Assembly: GCF_000620785.1 (NCBI RefSeq)
Contig: NZ_JIAI01000029.1
Span: 1-52,881, forward strand
Reading direction: 5' to 3'
Source: Actinospineispora acaciae DSM 45401
Lineage (GTDB): Bacteria; Actinomycetota; Actinomycetes; Mycobacteriales; Pseudonocardiaceae
Length of the DNA stretch: 52,881 nucleotides
A program made the translations under genes and the position numbers. Positions 5,799 to 13,549 of the stretch are shown here, one piece after another (within the stretch, counting starts at the first letter, position 1; every line of letters begins with the position of its first letter). Below the pieces are notes generated by a model. It ran no database searches and was not told the origin of the DNA. It saw only the letters and a program-made list of their open reading frames with translations.

Positions 5799-8227
5799 TG
5801 GGCGAGCGACACGGTGTCCGGTTACGGGCTCGCCGGCGGGAACCGGCCCCGGACAGCGGGGCGCTGGTGACCCGGCGCAGCGTCATGGTCGTGCTGGGGG
5901 TGGTCGGCGCGCTGGTGCTCGCCGGGACCGGCATGCGGGTCGCCGGCGTTGCGGTGCGCGAGGTGGGCCAGACCAGCACGGGCGTGGTGGCCGAGACCAG
6001 CGCGGGCGTGCTCGCCGAGGAGCCCGCGCCGAAGCCGAAGCCCGCCCAGGACACCGACGCCACCCCGGTGGAGCCGGTGCCGCCGACGCCGTCCGCGCGT
6101 GCCCATGCCGAGTCCTCGGCGAGCCGGCCGTCCGTGCTTCCACCGGCCCCGATCGCGCCGGCGACCCCGTCCCTGGCGGCTCCCCGGCCGTCGGCGGCGC
6201 CCGCGATGCCTACCCAGTCGGCCCTGCCGTCCGTTCCGTCGGCGCCCGCGCTGCCGTTCCCGGCGAACGGGTCGCGTGTTCCTGGAGCGTCGGCCGCGCC
6301 GGAGACGCGCGCGCCGTCGGTGCCGGCCACGCGGGTGCCGGGGCAGGTGCCGGCGCAGTTGCCTGGGCAGGTGCCGGCGCAGTTGCCGGTGCCCGTGCCG
6401 AGTGGGTTGCCGGTGCCTAGTGGACTTCCGGTGCCCGGCGGTTTGCCGGTGCCGAGCGGGTTGCCGTCGGTGCCGGGGGTGCCGTCGGTTCCCGGGGTGC
6501 CTTCGTTGCCTGGTGGGCTGCCGGTTCCCGGTGGGGTTCAGGCGCCCGCGCAGTTGCCGGTGCCCAGTGGGCTTCCGGTTCCGAGCGGGCTGCCGGTGCC
6601 CAGTGGTCTGCCCTCGTTGCCTGGGGTGCCGTCGCTTCCCAAGGTGCCGTCGGTCCCGGGGGTGCCTTCGTTGCCTGGTGGGCTGCCGGTCCCCGGTGGG
6701 GTGCAGGCGCCTGAGCAGTTGCCGGTGCCCGTGCCGAGTGGGTTGCCGGTTCCGAGCGGGCTTCCGGTGCCCAGCGGTTTGCCGTCGGTGCCGGGGGTGC
6801 CGTCGGTTCCCGGGGTGCCTTCGTTGCCGGGTGGGCTTCCCGTTCCCGGTGGGTTGCCGGTTCCCGGTGGGGTTCAGGCGCCCGCGCAGTTGCCGGTGCC
6901 CAGTGGGCTTCCGGTGCCGAGCGGGCTGCCGGTGCCCGGTGGCCTGCCGGTGCCCAGTGGGTTGCCTTCGGTGCCGTCGGTTCCCGGGGTGCCTTCGTTG
7001 CCCGGTGGGCTGCCGGTTCCGGGGGGCGTGCAGTCGGCGCCCGGGGCGCCCGCTCCCACTGGCACCGGTGTGCGTCAGATGTGGGGGCCGGCGGGCGAGG
7101 CCGTCCCACCGCCCGCGTCGGGGGTGCCGCCGAAGGCTCCGGACGCGCCGAAAGCAGCGCCCGCCCCGGCGCCCGCTCCGGCTCCAGCGCCCGCGCCCGC
7201 CCCGGCTCCGGGGCAGGGGCGGCCGCCGGCGGCCCAGGTGCCGGCCGCGCCGGCCGCCGCCGAGATTCCGGTGCCTGGTCCCGCCGGGGCGCCGTGGGTG
7301 AGCCCGGCCGCGGACCTGAGCTGTACCAACGCCACCAGCCAGGTCAGGGACGCGAACTCCCTGACCGTTGCGCTCGCGAACGCCAGGCCAGGAGACGTCA
7401 TCCAGTTGGCGGACGGGGTGTACCGGGGGAACTTCGTGGCGCGGTCGCAGGGCGCCCCGGACCGGCGCATCACGCTGTGCGGCTCCCGGAACGCGGTGAT
7501 CACCGGCGATCCCGTCGGCTACCCGCTGCACCTGGACGGCGCGTCGAACTGGCGGGTTGCCGGGTTCACCATCCGGGGCGGCCAGAAGGGGCTGATGGCC
7601 GACCGCGCCCAGGGCAACGTCATCGAGGGCCTGCTCATCGAGCAGATCGACCAGGAGGGCCTGCACCTGCGCTCGGCCAGCACCAACAACACGGTCCGGG
7701 ACAACGAGATCCGGGCCACCGGGCGGACCTCGCCTGAGTTCGGCGAGGGCATCTACGTGGGCAGTGCGCAGCAGAACTGGGCGCAGTTCGCGGCCGGCGG
7801 GCCGGACCGCAGCGACCGCAACGCCATCGAGCGCAACCGGATCAGCGACACCACCGCCGAGTGCGTGGACGTCAAGGAAGGCACCTCGGGCGGGGTGCTG
7901 CGCGCCAACACGTTCTCCGGCAGGGCGCTGGCGGGCGGGTTCGCCGACTCCTGGGTGGACGTCAAGGGCAACGACTGGATCATCGCGGACAACGTCGGGA
8001 CCGACTCCAAGGCGGACGGCTTCCAGGTCCACCAGGTGGCCGCCGGGTGGGGCGTGAACAACAAGTTCCAGAACAACTTCGCCACGCTCAACAGCACCGG
8101 GGTGGGCATCAACGTCACCGGCGACGCGGGCCGCAACCAGGTGCTCTGCGACAACCGGGTGGCCGGCGGCAAGGCCCTGAGCAACGTCACCTGCGCGAGC
8201 GGCCCTGCCCCGCGCGCCGCCACCTGA
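5798..8227 (+). CDS. Secreted right-handed beta-helix protein with elastin-like Pro/Gly/Val repeats
   Basis: The 809-residue protein begins with an Arg-rich cytoplasmic stretch and one membrane segment (about residues 29-50, SVMVVLGVVGALVLAGTGM), a signal anchor. Residues 55-180 are Pro/Ala/Ser-rich. Residues about 182-421 are VPG/LPVP repeats arranged as roughly four higher-order units of about 50 residues (VPGVPSVPG, LPGGLPVPGGVQAP, LPVPSGLPVPSG). An (AP)n linker follows. From about 505 to the end lies a parallel beta-helix (DGVYRGNFVAR, ITLCGS, WRVAGFTIRGG, NVIEGLLIEQ, NTVRDNEIR) of the pectate-lyase-like/Disaggregatase-repeat kind, with two Cys likely forming a disulfide. It probably acts outside the cell on a polysaccharide, held off the surface by the stalk (inference). 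GGAGGAG precedes the ATG. Confidence 0.75.
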   Translation: MGERHGVRLRARRREPAPDSGALVTRRSVMVVLGVVGALVLAGTGMRVAGVAVREVGQTSTGVVAETSAGVLAEEPAPKPKPAQDTDATPVEPVPPTPSARAHAESSASRPSVLPPAPIAPATPSLAAPRPSAAPAMPTQSALPSVPSAPALPFPANGSRVPGASAAPETRAPSVPATRVPGQVPAQLPGQVPAQLPVPVPSGLPVPSGLPVPGGLPVPSGLPSVPGVPSVPGVPSLPGGLPVPGGVQAPAQLPVPSGLPVPSGLPVPSGLPSLPGVPSLPKVPSVPGVPSLPGGLPVPGGVQAPEQLPVPVPSGLPVPSGLPVPSGLPSVPGVPSVPGVPSLPGGLPVPGGLPVPGGVQAPAQLPVPSGLPVPSGLPVPGGLPVPSGLPSVPSVPGVPSLPGGLPVPGGVQSAPGAPAPTGTGVRQMWGPAGEAVPPPASGVPPKAPDAPKAAPAPAPAPAPAPAPAPAPGQGRPPAAQVPAAPAAAEIPVPGPAGAPWVSPAADLSCTNATSQVRDANSLTVALANARPGDVIQLADGVYRGNFVARSQGAPDRRITLCGSRNAVITGDPVGYPLHLDGASNWRVAGFTIRGGQKGLMADRAQGNVIEGLLIEQIDQEGLHLRSASTNNTVRDNEIRATGRTSPEFGEGIYVGSAQQNWAQFAAGGPDRSDRNAIERNRISDTTAECVDVKEGTSGGVLRANTFSGRALAGGFADSWVDVKGNDWIIADNVGTDSKADGFQVHQVAAGWGVNNKFQNNFATLNSTGVGINVTGDAGRNQVLCDNRVAGGKALSNVTCASGPAPRAAT
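6345..7060 (+). repeat. In-frame GC-rich tandem repeats encoding the VPG/LPVP stalk
   Basis: Short units such as GGTTGCCGGTGCCCAG and CGTTGCCTGGTGGGCTGC recur with synonymous drift. They form about four larger copies starting near 6450, 6600, 6780 and 6960. Repeat number may vary between strains by slippage or recombination. Assembly collapse is a risk here. Confidence 0.8.
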
Positions 8228-8233
8228 CGGGGC

Positions 8234-8761
8234 TCAGCTGTACTCCATGATCAACACGCCGGCCGAGTGGGGTTCGAGCGCCAGGTAGCTGTGCGGGACG
8301 TCGCCGGCGAACCGCGCGTAGTCCCCGACCGCGAGCTCGACCTCCTCGTCGCGGGGGCCGCAGCGCACCCGCCCCGACGTGACGACCAGGTGCTCGACGG
8401 TGCCCGGGATGTGCGGCTCGGCCAGCCGGGTGGCGCCGGGCTCCAGGGTGATCACGTGCAGGTCGCGGCGGGCGCCCGGGGGACAGGTGGACAGCACGGT
8501 GCCGGTGAACCGCGCCTGCTCGGACGGGATCGCCGGGCCGGTGCCGGCGCGGATGACCCGGACCGGCTGGGGCTGGGGGTCGACGACCCTGCTGAACGGC
8601 ACGCCCAGCGCCACCGCCAGCGACCAGAGCGTCTCCACGTTCGGGTTGCCGTTGCCGGCCTCGAGCTGGGACAGCGTCGACTTGGCGACCCCGGCGCGCC
8701 TGGCCAGCTCGGTCAGGGACCACCCGAGCCGTTCGCGCTCCCTGCGCAGCGCGCGGGCCAT
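8234..8761 (-). CDS. XRE-family regulator with C-terminal cupin
   Basis: An N-terminal Cro/C1 helix-turn-helix (residues about 3-57: LGWSLTELARRAGVAKSTLSQ, then ETLWSLAVALGV) is joined to a small RmlC-like cupin (residues about 100-175: PGTVEHLVVTSGRV, then VGDYARFAGDVPHSY). Such regulators usually bind a small ligand in the cupin and control a nearby metabolic or transport gene. It is divergent from azlCD with a shared 82-base control region, so azlCD is the likely target. I chose ATG 8761, preceded by GAGG. An in-frame GTG at 8788 preceded by AGAGAG is an equally possible start adding nine residues. Length 175. Confidence 0.85.
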   Translation of the reverse strand: MARALRRERERLGWSLTELARRAGVAKSTLSQLEAGNGNPNVETLWSLAVALGVPFSRVVDPQPQPVRVIRAGTGPAIPSEQARFTGTVLSTCPPGARRDLHVITLEPGATRLAEPHIPGTVEHLVVTSGRVRCGPRDEEVELAVGDYARFAGDVPHSYLALEPHSAGVLIMEYS

Positions 8762-8798
8762 CAGGGGCCTCGGATCTGTTCGTTCCACTGGACTCTCT

Positions 8799-8838
8799 GT
8801 TCGGCTTGACGAACGCGCTGGCCGGTGTTCAGTATAAA
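8799..8838. promoter_or_regulatory. Divergent azlC / XRE-cupin control region
   Basis: An inverted repeat GTTCG-N6-CGAAC at 8799-8814 overlaps a TTGACG -35-like box (8806-8811). On the plus strand CAGTAT (8830-8835) would place transcription start at or next to the azlC ATG. On the minus strand TATACT (8836-8831) is an excellent -10 for the regulator. More GTTCG/CGAAC half-sites lie nearby. Likely operator of the XRE protein. Confidence 0.5.
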
Positions 8839-8843
8839 CGACT

Positions 8844-9518
8844 ATGCGTTCGACATGGCGAACGGGTGCCAGGGAGGACCTGCGCGACGCGCTGGCCCTC
8901 GGCGCGGCGATCCTGGTCGTGGGCGCGTCCTTCGGGGCGCTGGCGGCGACGGCCCGGGTGCCGTTGGTGCTGATCGTGGCGATGTCGTTGCTGGTGTTCG
9001 CCGGCGGCTCGCAGTTCCTGGCGGTGGCGGTGGTGGCCGCCGGCGGGGCGCCGGTCGCCGCGGTGCTCGGCGGCCTGCTGCTCAACGCCAGGCACTTCCC
9101 GTTCGGGCTGGCGGTGGCCGACGTGGTCGGCCGGTCCTGGCCGGCGCGGCTGGTCGGGAGCCACTTCCTGCTCGACGAGTCGGTCGCGTTCGCGCGCGCC
9201 CGGCGGGACCCGGTGCGGGCGCGGCGGGCGTACTGGATGGTGGGCGTCACCATGTTCCTGGCGTGGAACCTGGGCACGGTGGTCGGGGCGTTCGCGGGCT
9301 CCGCTGTGCCCGAGCCGGCGCGGTTCGGCATCGACGCGGCGTTCCCGGCGGCGCTGCTCGCGCTGCTGCTGCCGACGCTGCGCGAGGCGGACGCGGCCCG
9401 GGTCGCGGTGGCCGGTGCGGCGCTGGCGCTGGCGGTCACCCCGTGGCTGCCGGCGGGGGTTCCGGTTCTGGTCGCGCTGGCCGCGCTGCTCGCCGCCGGC
9501 CGGCCGGTGTCGAAGTGA
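8844..9518 (+). CDS. azlC: AzlC-family branched-chain amino acid exporter, large subunit
   Basis: This 224-residue polytopic membrane protein has the AzlC hallmarks ALGAAILVVGASFGALA, the FAGGSQFLAV segment, LLNARHFPFGLAVADV and the LLDESVAFA region. With AzlD it forms a two-component exporter, best known for azaleucine resistance and branched-chain amino acid export. No ribosome binding site precedes the ATG and a -10-like box lies just upstream, so the mRNA may be leaderless. The stop overlaps the azlD GTG by 4 bases. Substrate specificity cannot be read from sequence. Confidence 0.9.
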   Translation: MRSTWRTGAREDLRDALALGAAILVVGASFGALAATARVPLVLIVAMSLLVFAGGSQFLAVAVVAAGGAPVAAVLGGLLLNARHFPFGLAVADVVGRSWPARLVGSHFLLDESVAFARARRDPVRARRAYWMVGVTMFLAWNLGTVVGAFAGSAVPEPARFGIDAAFPAALLALLLPTLREADAARVAVAGAALALAVTPWLPAGVPVLVALAALLAAGRPVSK

Positions 9519-9823
9519 CGGGCTGGGCGGTGGGGGTGCTCGCGGCCGGCACCTACCTGATCAGGCTGTCCGGGCTGCTGCTGCGCGGGCGGCTGACCGT
9601 CTCGGCACGGGCCTCCCGGCTGCTCGACCTCGGGCCCACCGCCCTGATCGCGGCGCTGGTGGCGACCGCCGCGCTCACCGAGGCCGGCGGGTTCGCCGGC
9701 TGGGCGCGCGCTGCCGGGGTGGCGGCCGGCGCGGTCGCGGTGTGGCGGCGGGCGCCGCTGGTCCTGGTGGTCGTGCTGGCGGCGGGGGTCACGGCGGGGC
9801 TGCGGGCGCTCGGGGTGTCGTAG
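9515..9823 (+). CDS. azlD: AzlD-family branched-chain amino acid exporter, small subunit
   Basis: This 102-residue membrane protein has three or four helices and the AzlD pattern (GTYLIRLSGLLLRGR near the start, LLDLGPTALIAALVATAAL in the middle). It is the partner of AzlC, with which it overlaps by GTGA. It ends one base before the convergent M56 peptidase gene, leaving no room for a separate terminator. Confidence 0.88.
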   Translation: MTGWAVGVLAAGTYLIRLSGLLLRGRLTVSARASRLLDLGPTALIAALVATAALTEAGGFAGWARAAGVAAGAVAVWRRAPLVLVVVLAAGVTAGLRALGVS

Positions 9824-9824
9824 C

Positions 9825-10739
9825 TCAGGGCAGCAGCAGGACGGCGGTCGGCACCGCGATCAAGGCCAGCGCCGCGAGCCGGGGCAGCGCCAGGAGCGGG
9901 CGCGGCGGCCGGCCGGGGTGTGCGTCGAGGCGGTGCAGCCGGCCGGACACGGCGGCGCTGAACGAGGCAAGGGTGGCCGTGTCGGACCCTGCCTGGGGCG
10001 CGGCGCCGCCTCCGATCCGGTGCAGCGCGCCGGCCAGCGCCGCCTTGCCGGACGCCGCCCTGGCCACGTCGTCGGCGCGCATCTCGACCAGCGTGGCCAC
10101 CGCGGCCTGCGCCCGGGCCATGCCCGGCACCCAGGGCGCCGTCGCGCCCCAGGCCACGAACGGCAGCACCACCAGGTCGTGGCGCTCGCGCAGGTGGGTG
10201 CGTTCGTGGGCGAGCACGGCGGCCAGCTCGTCCGGGGCCAGGGTGGCCAGCGCGCCCTCACTGATCACCAGCCGGGACCGGGGGCCGGGCAGGCAGTACG
10301 CCACCGGCATCGGGTGGTCCAGCACCCGCGCGCCGGCCATCGCGGGCCACGGCGTCGCGAGCACGTCGAGCAGGTCGCGGTGCCGGCGCCGGGCCCGCAG
10401 CGTGCGCCAGCAGGCCAGGCCGAGCACGCCGAACAACCGGACTGCCAACGCGGCGGTGGCGACCAGCGCGAGCATGTGGACGAGCCCCAGTTCGGACGGC
10501 CAGCGGTCCAAGGCCAGCGCGCGGGCCACCGCCGCCGGCAGCGAGTCGCCGAGCGGGGCCAGGCCGAAGGTCAGGCCCGCGCCGAGCATCGCCAGCCCGC
10601 CGGCCAGCCCGACGGCCTGCCAGAGCAGCAGCGCGCCGGTGGGGTCGCGGGCCGGCCAGCGGGCGGCGGCCAGCGCGCGGCTCACCGGCTCGGCCAGCAA
10701 CACGCCCAGGACGAGCAGCGCGACCGAGGTGCCGATCAT
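9825..10739 (-). CDS. M56 (BlaR1/MecR1-like) membrane metalloprotease
   Basis: The 304-residue protein has membrane helices at about residues 3-20, 36-62 and 84-110 and the zinc protease motif HERTH at 178-182. Downstream EMRADDVARAA supplies the third ligand region, and a final hydrophobic helix closes the protein. It lacks the extracytoplasmic penicillin-binding sensor of BlaR1, so what it senses is unknown. Its start overlaps the stop of the BlaI-like repressor gene (ATGA). In known pairs the peptidase triggers loss of BlaI from DNA. Same gene order as Rv1846c-Rv1845c. Confidence 0.88.
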   Translation of the reverse strand: MIGTSVALLVLGVLLAEPVSRALAAARWPARDPTGALLLWQAVGLAGGLAMLGAGLTFGLAPLGDSLPAAVARALALDRWPSELGLVHMLALVATAALAVRLFGVLGLACWRTLRARRRHRDLLDVLATPWPAMAGARVLDHPMPVAYCLPGPRSRLVISEGALATLAPDELAAVLAHERTHLRERHDLVVLPFVAWGATAPWVPGMARAQAAVATLVEMRADDVARAASGKAALAGALHRIGGGAAPQAGSDTATLASFSAAVSGRLHRLDAHPGRPPRPLLALPRLAALALIAVPTAVLLLP

Positions 10740-11077
10740 GTGAGCAGGTCACGCACGGCGGCCTGCTCGTCGGGGGCCATCGCGCCGAGGAACCGGGCCA
10801 GCACCGCGCCCCGGTCGGGAGCGCCGTTGAGGGCGTCGCGCATGAGCGCGGCGATGTGGTCCTCGCGGGTGCCGGCGGCGCGGTAGTGGTGCGCCCGGCC
10901 GTTGCGCTCGCGGGCCACCAGGCCCTTGCGCTCCAGCCGGCCGAGCACGGTGAGCACGGTGGTGGTGGCCAGCTCGCGGTCGGCCAGCGCGTCCCGTACA
11001 TCTTTGGCCGTGCAGGGAGGTCCGGCCGCCCAGAGCACCTCCATGACGGCACGTTCCAGCTCGCCCAGGCTAGCCAT
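10736..11077 (-). CDS. BlaI/MecI/CopY-family repressor
   Basis: A 113-residue winged-helix protein: LGELERAVMEVLWAAGPPCTAKDV and LATTTVLTVLGRLERKGLVAR are the DNA-binding region, and the C-terminal third is the dimerisation helix. ATG at 11077 follows GAGGAG. It is coupled to the M56 peptidase gene and transcribed divergently from cydAB across an 81-base gap with two adjoining inverted repeats of BlaI type. I infer autoregulation plus control of cydAB. Confidence 0.9.
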   Translation of the reverse strand: MASLGELERAVMEVLWAAGPPCTAKDVRDALADRELATTTVLTVLGRLERKGLVARERNGRAHHYRAAGTREDHIAALMRDALNGAPDRGAVLARFLGAMAPDEQAAVRDLLT

Positions 11078-11109
11078 CGCACTCCTCATCCGCCGCGTGA
11101 CGGCCGTCA

Positions 11110-11145
11110 TTCTACAAGAAGTAGAACTTCTACCGACTGTAGAAG
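11110..11145. promoter_or_regulatory. Tandem BlaI-type operators between blaI-like gene and cydA
   Basis: Two abutting inverted repeats: TTCTAC-N5-GTAGAA (11110-11126) and CTTCTAC-N5-GTAGAAG (11127-11145), both perfect. They match the CTACA/TGTAG logic of BlaI/CopY operators. They fill the core of the divergent promoter region. Confidence 0.75.
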
Positions 11146-11158
11146 TAGCCTCGGAAGG

Positions 11159-12517
11159 GTGATCAACGACCTCACCGCCGCCCGACAGCAGATGGCCCTG
11201 TCGCTGGGCTTCCACATCGTGTTCGCCGTCCTCGGGGTGGGCATGCCGTGGCTGATGCTCTACGCCGAGTGGCGCGGGCTGCGCACCGGCGACGAGCGCT
11301 GGACCGCGCTGGCCCGGCGCTGGTCCAAGGCGGTGGCCGTGCTGTTCGCGGTGGGCGCGGTGTCGGGGACCGTGCTGTCCATCGAGTTCGGGCTGCTCTG
11401 GCCGGCGTTCATGGCCCGGTTCGGGTCGGCGATCGGGCTGTCGTTCACCCTGGAGTCGTTCGCGTTCTTCCTGGAGGCGATCTTCCTCGCGCTGTACCTG
11501 TACGGCTGGAAGCGGCTGCCGCCGAGGGTGCATCTGTTGTGCGCGGTGCCGGTGGCGCTCGGTGGGATGGCGTCCGCGCTGTTCGTGACCACCGCGAACG
11601 CCTGGATGAACGGTCCGGTCGGGCTGGTGGCCGAAGAACCGCTTGCGGGTTCGAGCATTGGTACAGCCCGGGATGGGGTACCGGTGGCCACCGAGCCGCT
11701 GGGGCCGTTCCTGGCGCCGACCGCCGGCCCGCAGCTGGTGCACATGGGGCTGGCCGCGCTGTTGTGCACGGGGCTGGCGGTGGCCGCCGTCTACGCCGTG
11801 GCGATGCTCCGTGACCCGTCCAAACGGGATGGTTACCACCGGCGCGGGCTGGCCGCCGGCGCGGTGCTCGGGCTGGTCAGCGCCCCGTTGCAGGTGGTGG
11901 TGGGGGACTGGGCGACGCGAGCGGTTGCCGAGTGGCAGCCGGCCAAGTTCGCCGCGATGGAGGGGGTGGAGCGGACGGTGGACGGTGCGCCGTTCCACGC
12001 CGGACCGGTCGAGATCCCGAACGCGCTGTCGCTGCTGCTGCACTTCGACCCGAACGCGAGGGTGGTCGGCATGGACGCGATCGCGCCGCCGGACCGGCCG
12101 CCGGCCGCGATCACCCACGTCTCGTTCCAGATCATGATCGTCATCGGGACCGCGCTGGTGGGGCTGGCGGCGTTGGCGGCCTGGTTGTACCTGCGGCGCC
12201 GTCGGGGGGCGCCGCATCCAGCCGGGCACCGGTGGTTCCTGGCCGCGATGGCGGTGGCCGGGCCGGCGCCGTTCGTGGCGCTGATCGCGGGCTGGATCGT
12301 CACCGAGGTCGGGCGCCAGCCGTGGATCGTCTACCGGGTGATGCGCACGCCCGAGGCGCTGACCACCCAGACCGGCCTGGCCACCTATCTGTACGCGACC
12401 GCGGCGGTGTACCTGGCGCTGTCCGTGGCGCTGGTGGCCATCCTGCGGCGGATCGCGCGCGGGCCGACGCCGCCGGATCCGTCGGTGGCACTTACGCGTA
12501 CGGAGGTCCCGGCATGA
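11159..12517 (+). CDS. cydA: Cytochrome bd-type quinol oxidase subunit I
   Basis: This 452-residue membrane subunit oxidises quinol and carries the b and d haems of the bd terminal oxidase. His19 (LGFHIVF) is the distal haem ligand at the family-standard position. A second ligand candidate is His at about 195 (LVHMG), and Met at about 325 lies in FQIMIVIG. The signature GWIVTEVGRQPW is near residue 377. The Q-loop is short, as in the CIO/cyanide-insensitive branch. GTG 11159 is directly preceded by GGAAGG, tighter than usual. It lies downstream of the BlaI-type operators and overlaps cydB by ATGA. Confidence 0.92.
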   Translation: MINDLTAARQQMALSLGFHIVFAVLGVGMPWLMLYAEWRGLRTGDERWTALARRWSKAVAVLFAVGAVSGTVLSIEFGLLWPAFMARFGSAIGLSFTLESFAFFLEAIFLALYLYGWKRLPPRVHLLCAVPVALGGMASALFVTTANAWMNGPVGLVAEEPLAGSSIGTARDGVPVATEPLGPFLAPTAGPQLVHMGLAALLCTGLAVAAVYAVAMLRDPSKRDGYHRRGLAAGAVLGLVSAPLQVVVGDWATRAVAEWQPAKFAAMEGVERTVDGAPFHAGPVEIPNALSLLLHFDPNARVVGMDAIAPPDRPPAAITHVSFQIMIVIGTALVGLAALAAWLYLRRRRGAPHPAGHRWFLAAMAVAGPAPFVALIAGWIVTEVGRQPWIVYRVMRTPEALTTQTGLATYLYATAAVYLALSVALVAILRRIARGPTPPDPSVALTRTEVPA

Positions 12518-13497
12518 CCGCGATCGACGGCCTGGCGCTGATGGTGCTGGCCGGGCTGACCGCGTACGCGGTGCTCGGCGGCGCGGACTTCGGCGCGGGG
12601 CTGTGGGATGTCACCAGGAGCCGGGCGCAGCGCGAGCTGGTGGTGCGGGCCATGGCGCCGGTCTGGGAGGCGAACCACGTCTGGCTGATCTTCGTGGTGA
12701 TCACGCTGTTCACCGGGTTCCCCGGGGCGTTCGGGGTGCTGTCGCGGGCGCTGGTGGCTCCGGTGTCGGTGGCGCTGCTGGGGATCGTGCTGCGCGGCGC
12801 GGCGTTCGTGTTCCGCCAGTACGGGGCGCCGGACGGGGGCAGGCCGGTGCGGGGGACCAGGTTCTGGGGGCGGGTGTTCGCGGTCTCCTCGCTGGCCACC
12901 CCGTTCGCGTTCGGCACCGCCGCCGGGGCGCTCGCGTCCGGCGAGCTGCGCGCGGACGGCTCGGCCGGGCTCTGGCTGCCTTTCGTCAAGCCCCTGCCGC
13001 TGGTGGCCGGCCTGCTCGCGGTGGCCTGCTGCGCGTACCTGGCGGCGGTGTACCTGAGCCGGGACGCCGAGCGCATCGGCTCGAAGGAGCTGGTCGCGCG
13101 GTTCCGCCGCCGGGCGCTGGGCAGCGGCGTGGTGGCCGGCGCGCTCGCCCTGGGTGCGTTGCCGTTGTTGCCGCCCGCGTTGGCCGGCGCGCTGACCAGG
13201 GTCGGGCTGCCGGCGGTCGCGGTGTCGGCGGTCGGCGGCGTGCTCGGGCTCGCGCTGTTGTGGCGCCGGCGGCATTCCTGGGCACGGGTGGCGGCCGCCG
13301 CGGCCCCGGCCGGGCTGCTCGGCGGCTGGGCGCTCGCCCTGCACCCGTGGGTGCTGCCCGGCCATGTCGAGCTGGCCGAGTCGGCGGCGCCACCGGTGAT
13401 CGCCGGGCCGGTGCTGGCCGTGCTGCTGACCGGCCTGGCGATCGTCGCGCCGTGCTACCTGTTCATGCTCCGGACGTTGCGTGCCCGCCCGGACTAG
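12514..13497 (+). CDS. cydB: Cytochrome bd-type quinol oxidase subunit II
   Basis: This 327-residue partner of CydA has eight or nine membrane helices. The N-terminal family pattern is clear: LAGLTAYAVLGGADFGAGLWD, then APVWEANHVWLIFVVITLFTGFP. The ATG overlaps the cydA stop. No cydDC assembly ABC genes follow. The stop codon lies inside the first copy of a 22-base tandem repeat. Confidence 0.92.
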   Translation: MTAIDGLALMVLAGLTAYAVLGGADFGAGLWDVTRSRAQRELVVRAMAPVWEANHVWLIFVVITLFTGFPGAFGVLSRALVAPVSVALLGIVLRGAAFVFRQYGAPDGGRPVRGTRFWGRVFAVSSLATPFAFGTAAGALASGELRADGSAGLWLPFVKPLPLVAGLLAVACCAYLAAVYLSRDAERIGSKELVARFRRRALGSGVVAGALALGALPLLPPALAGALTRVGLPAVAVSAVGGVLGLALLWRRRHSWARVAAAAAPAGLLGGWALALHPWVLPGHVELAESAAPPVIAGPVLAVLLTGLAIVAPCYLFMLRTLRARPD

Positions 13498-13539
13498 TGT
13501 GCCGAGACGCCCGACTCAGTGTGCTGAGACGCCCGACTC
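13496..13539. repeat. Two tandem 22-base repeats at the cydB stop
   Basis: Copies at 13496-13517 and 13518-13539 differ at one base (AGTGTGCCGAG versus AGTGTGCTGAG, then ACGCCCGACTC). The first overlaps the cydB TAG. The last bases run into CCCGACTCGCGGG, which recurs in the intergenic region near 27593. Probably a member of a dispersed intergenic repeat family. Confidence 0.6.
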
Positions 13540-13549
13540 GCGGGTGGTT

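Noticed and set aside
6345..7060. CRISPR-like array
   Set aside because: Repeats are contiguous, in frame, of unequal length and encode Pro/Gly/Val peptides; there are no unique spacers and no cas genes.
10740..11076. Beta-lactamase or mec resistance locus
   Set aside because: BlaI and M56 proteins are present, but there is no beta-lactamase or PBP2a-like gene, and the M56 protein has no penicillin-binding domain.
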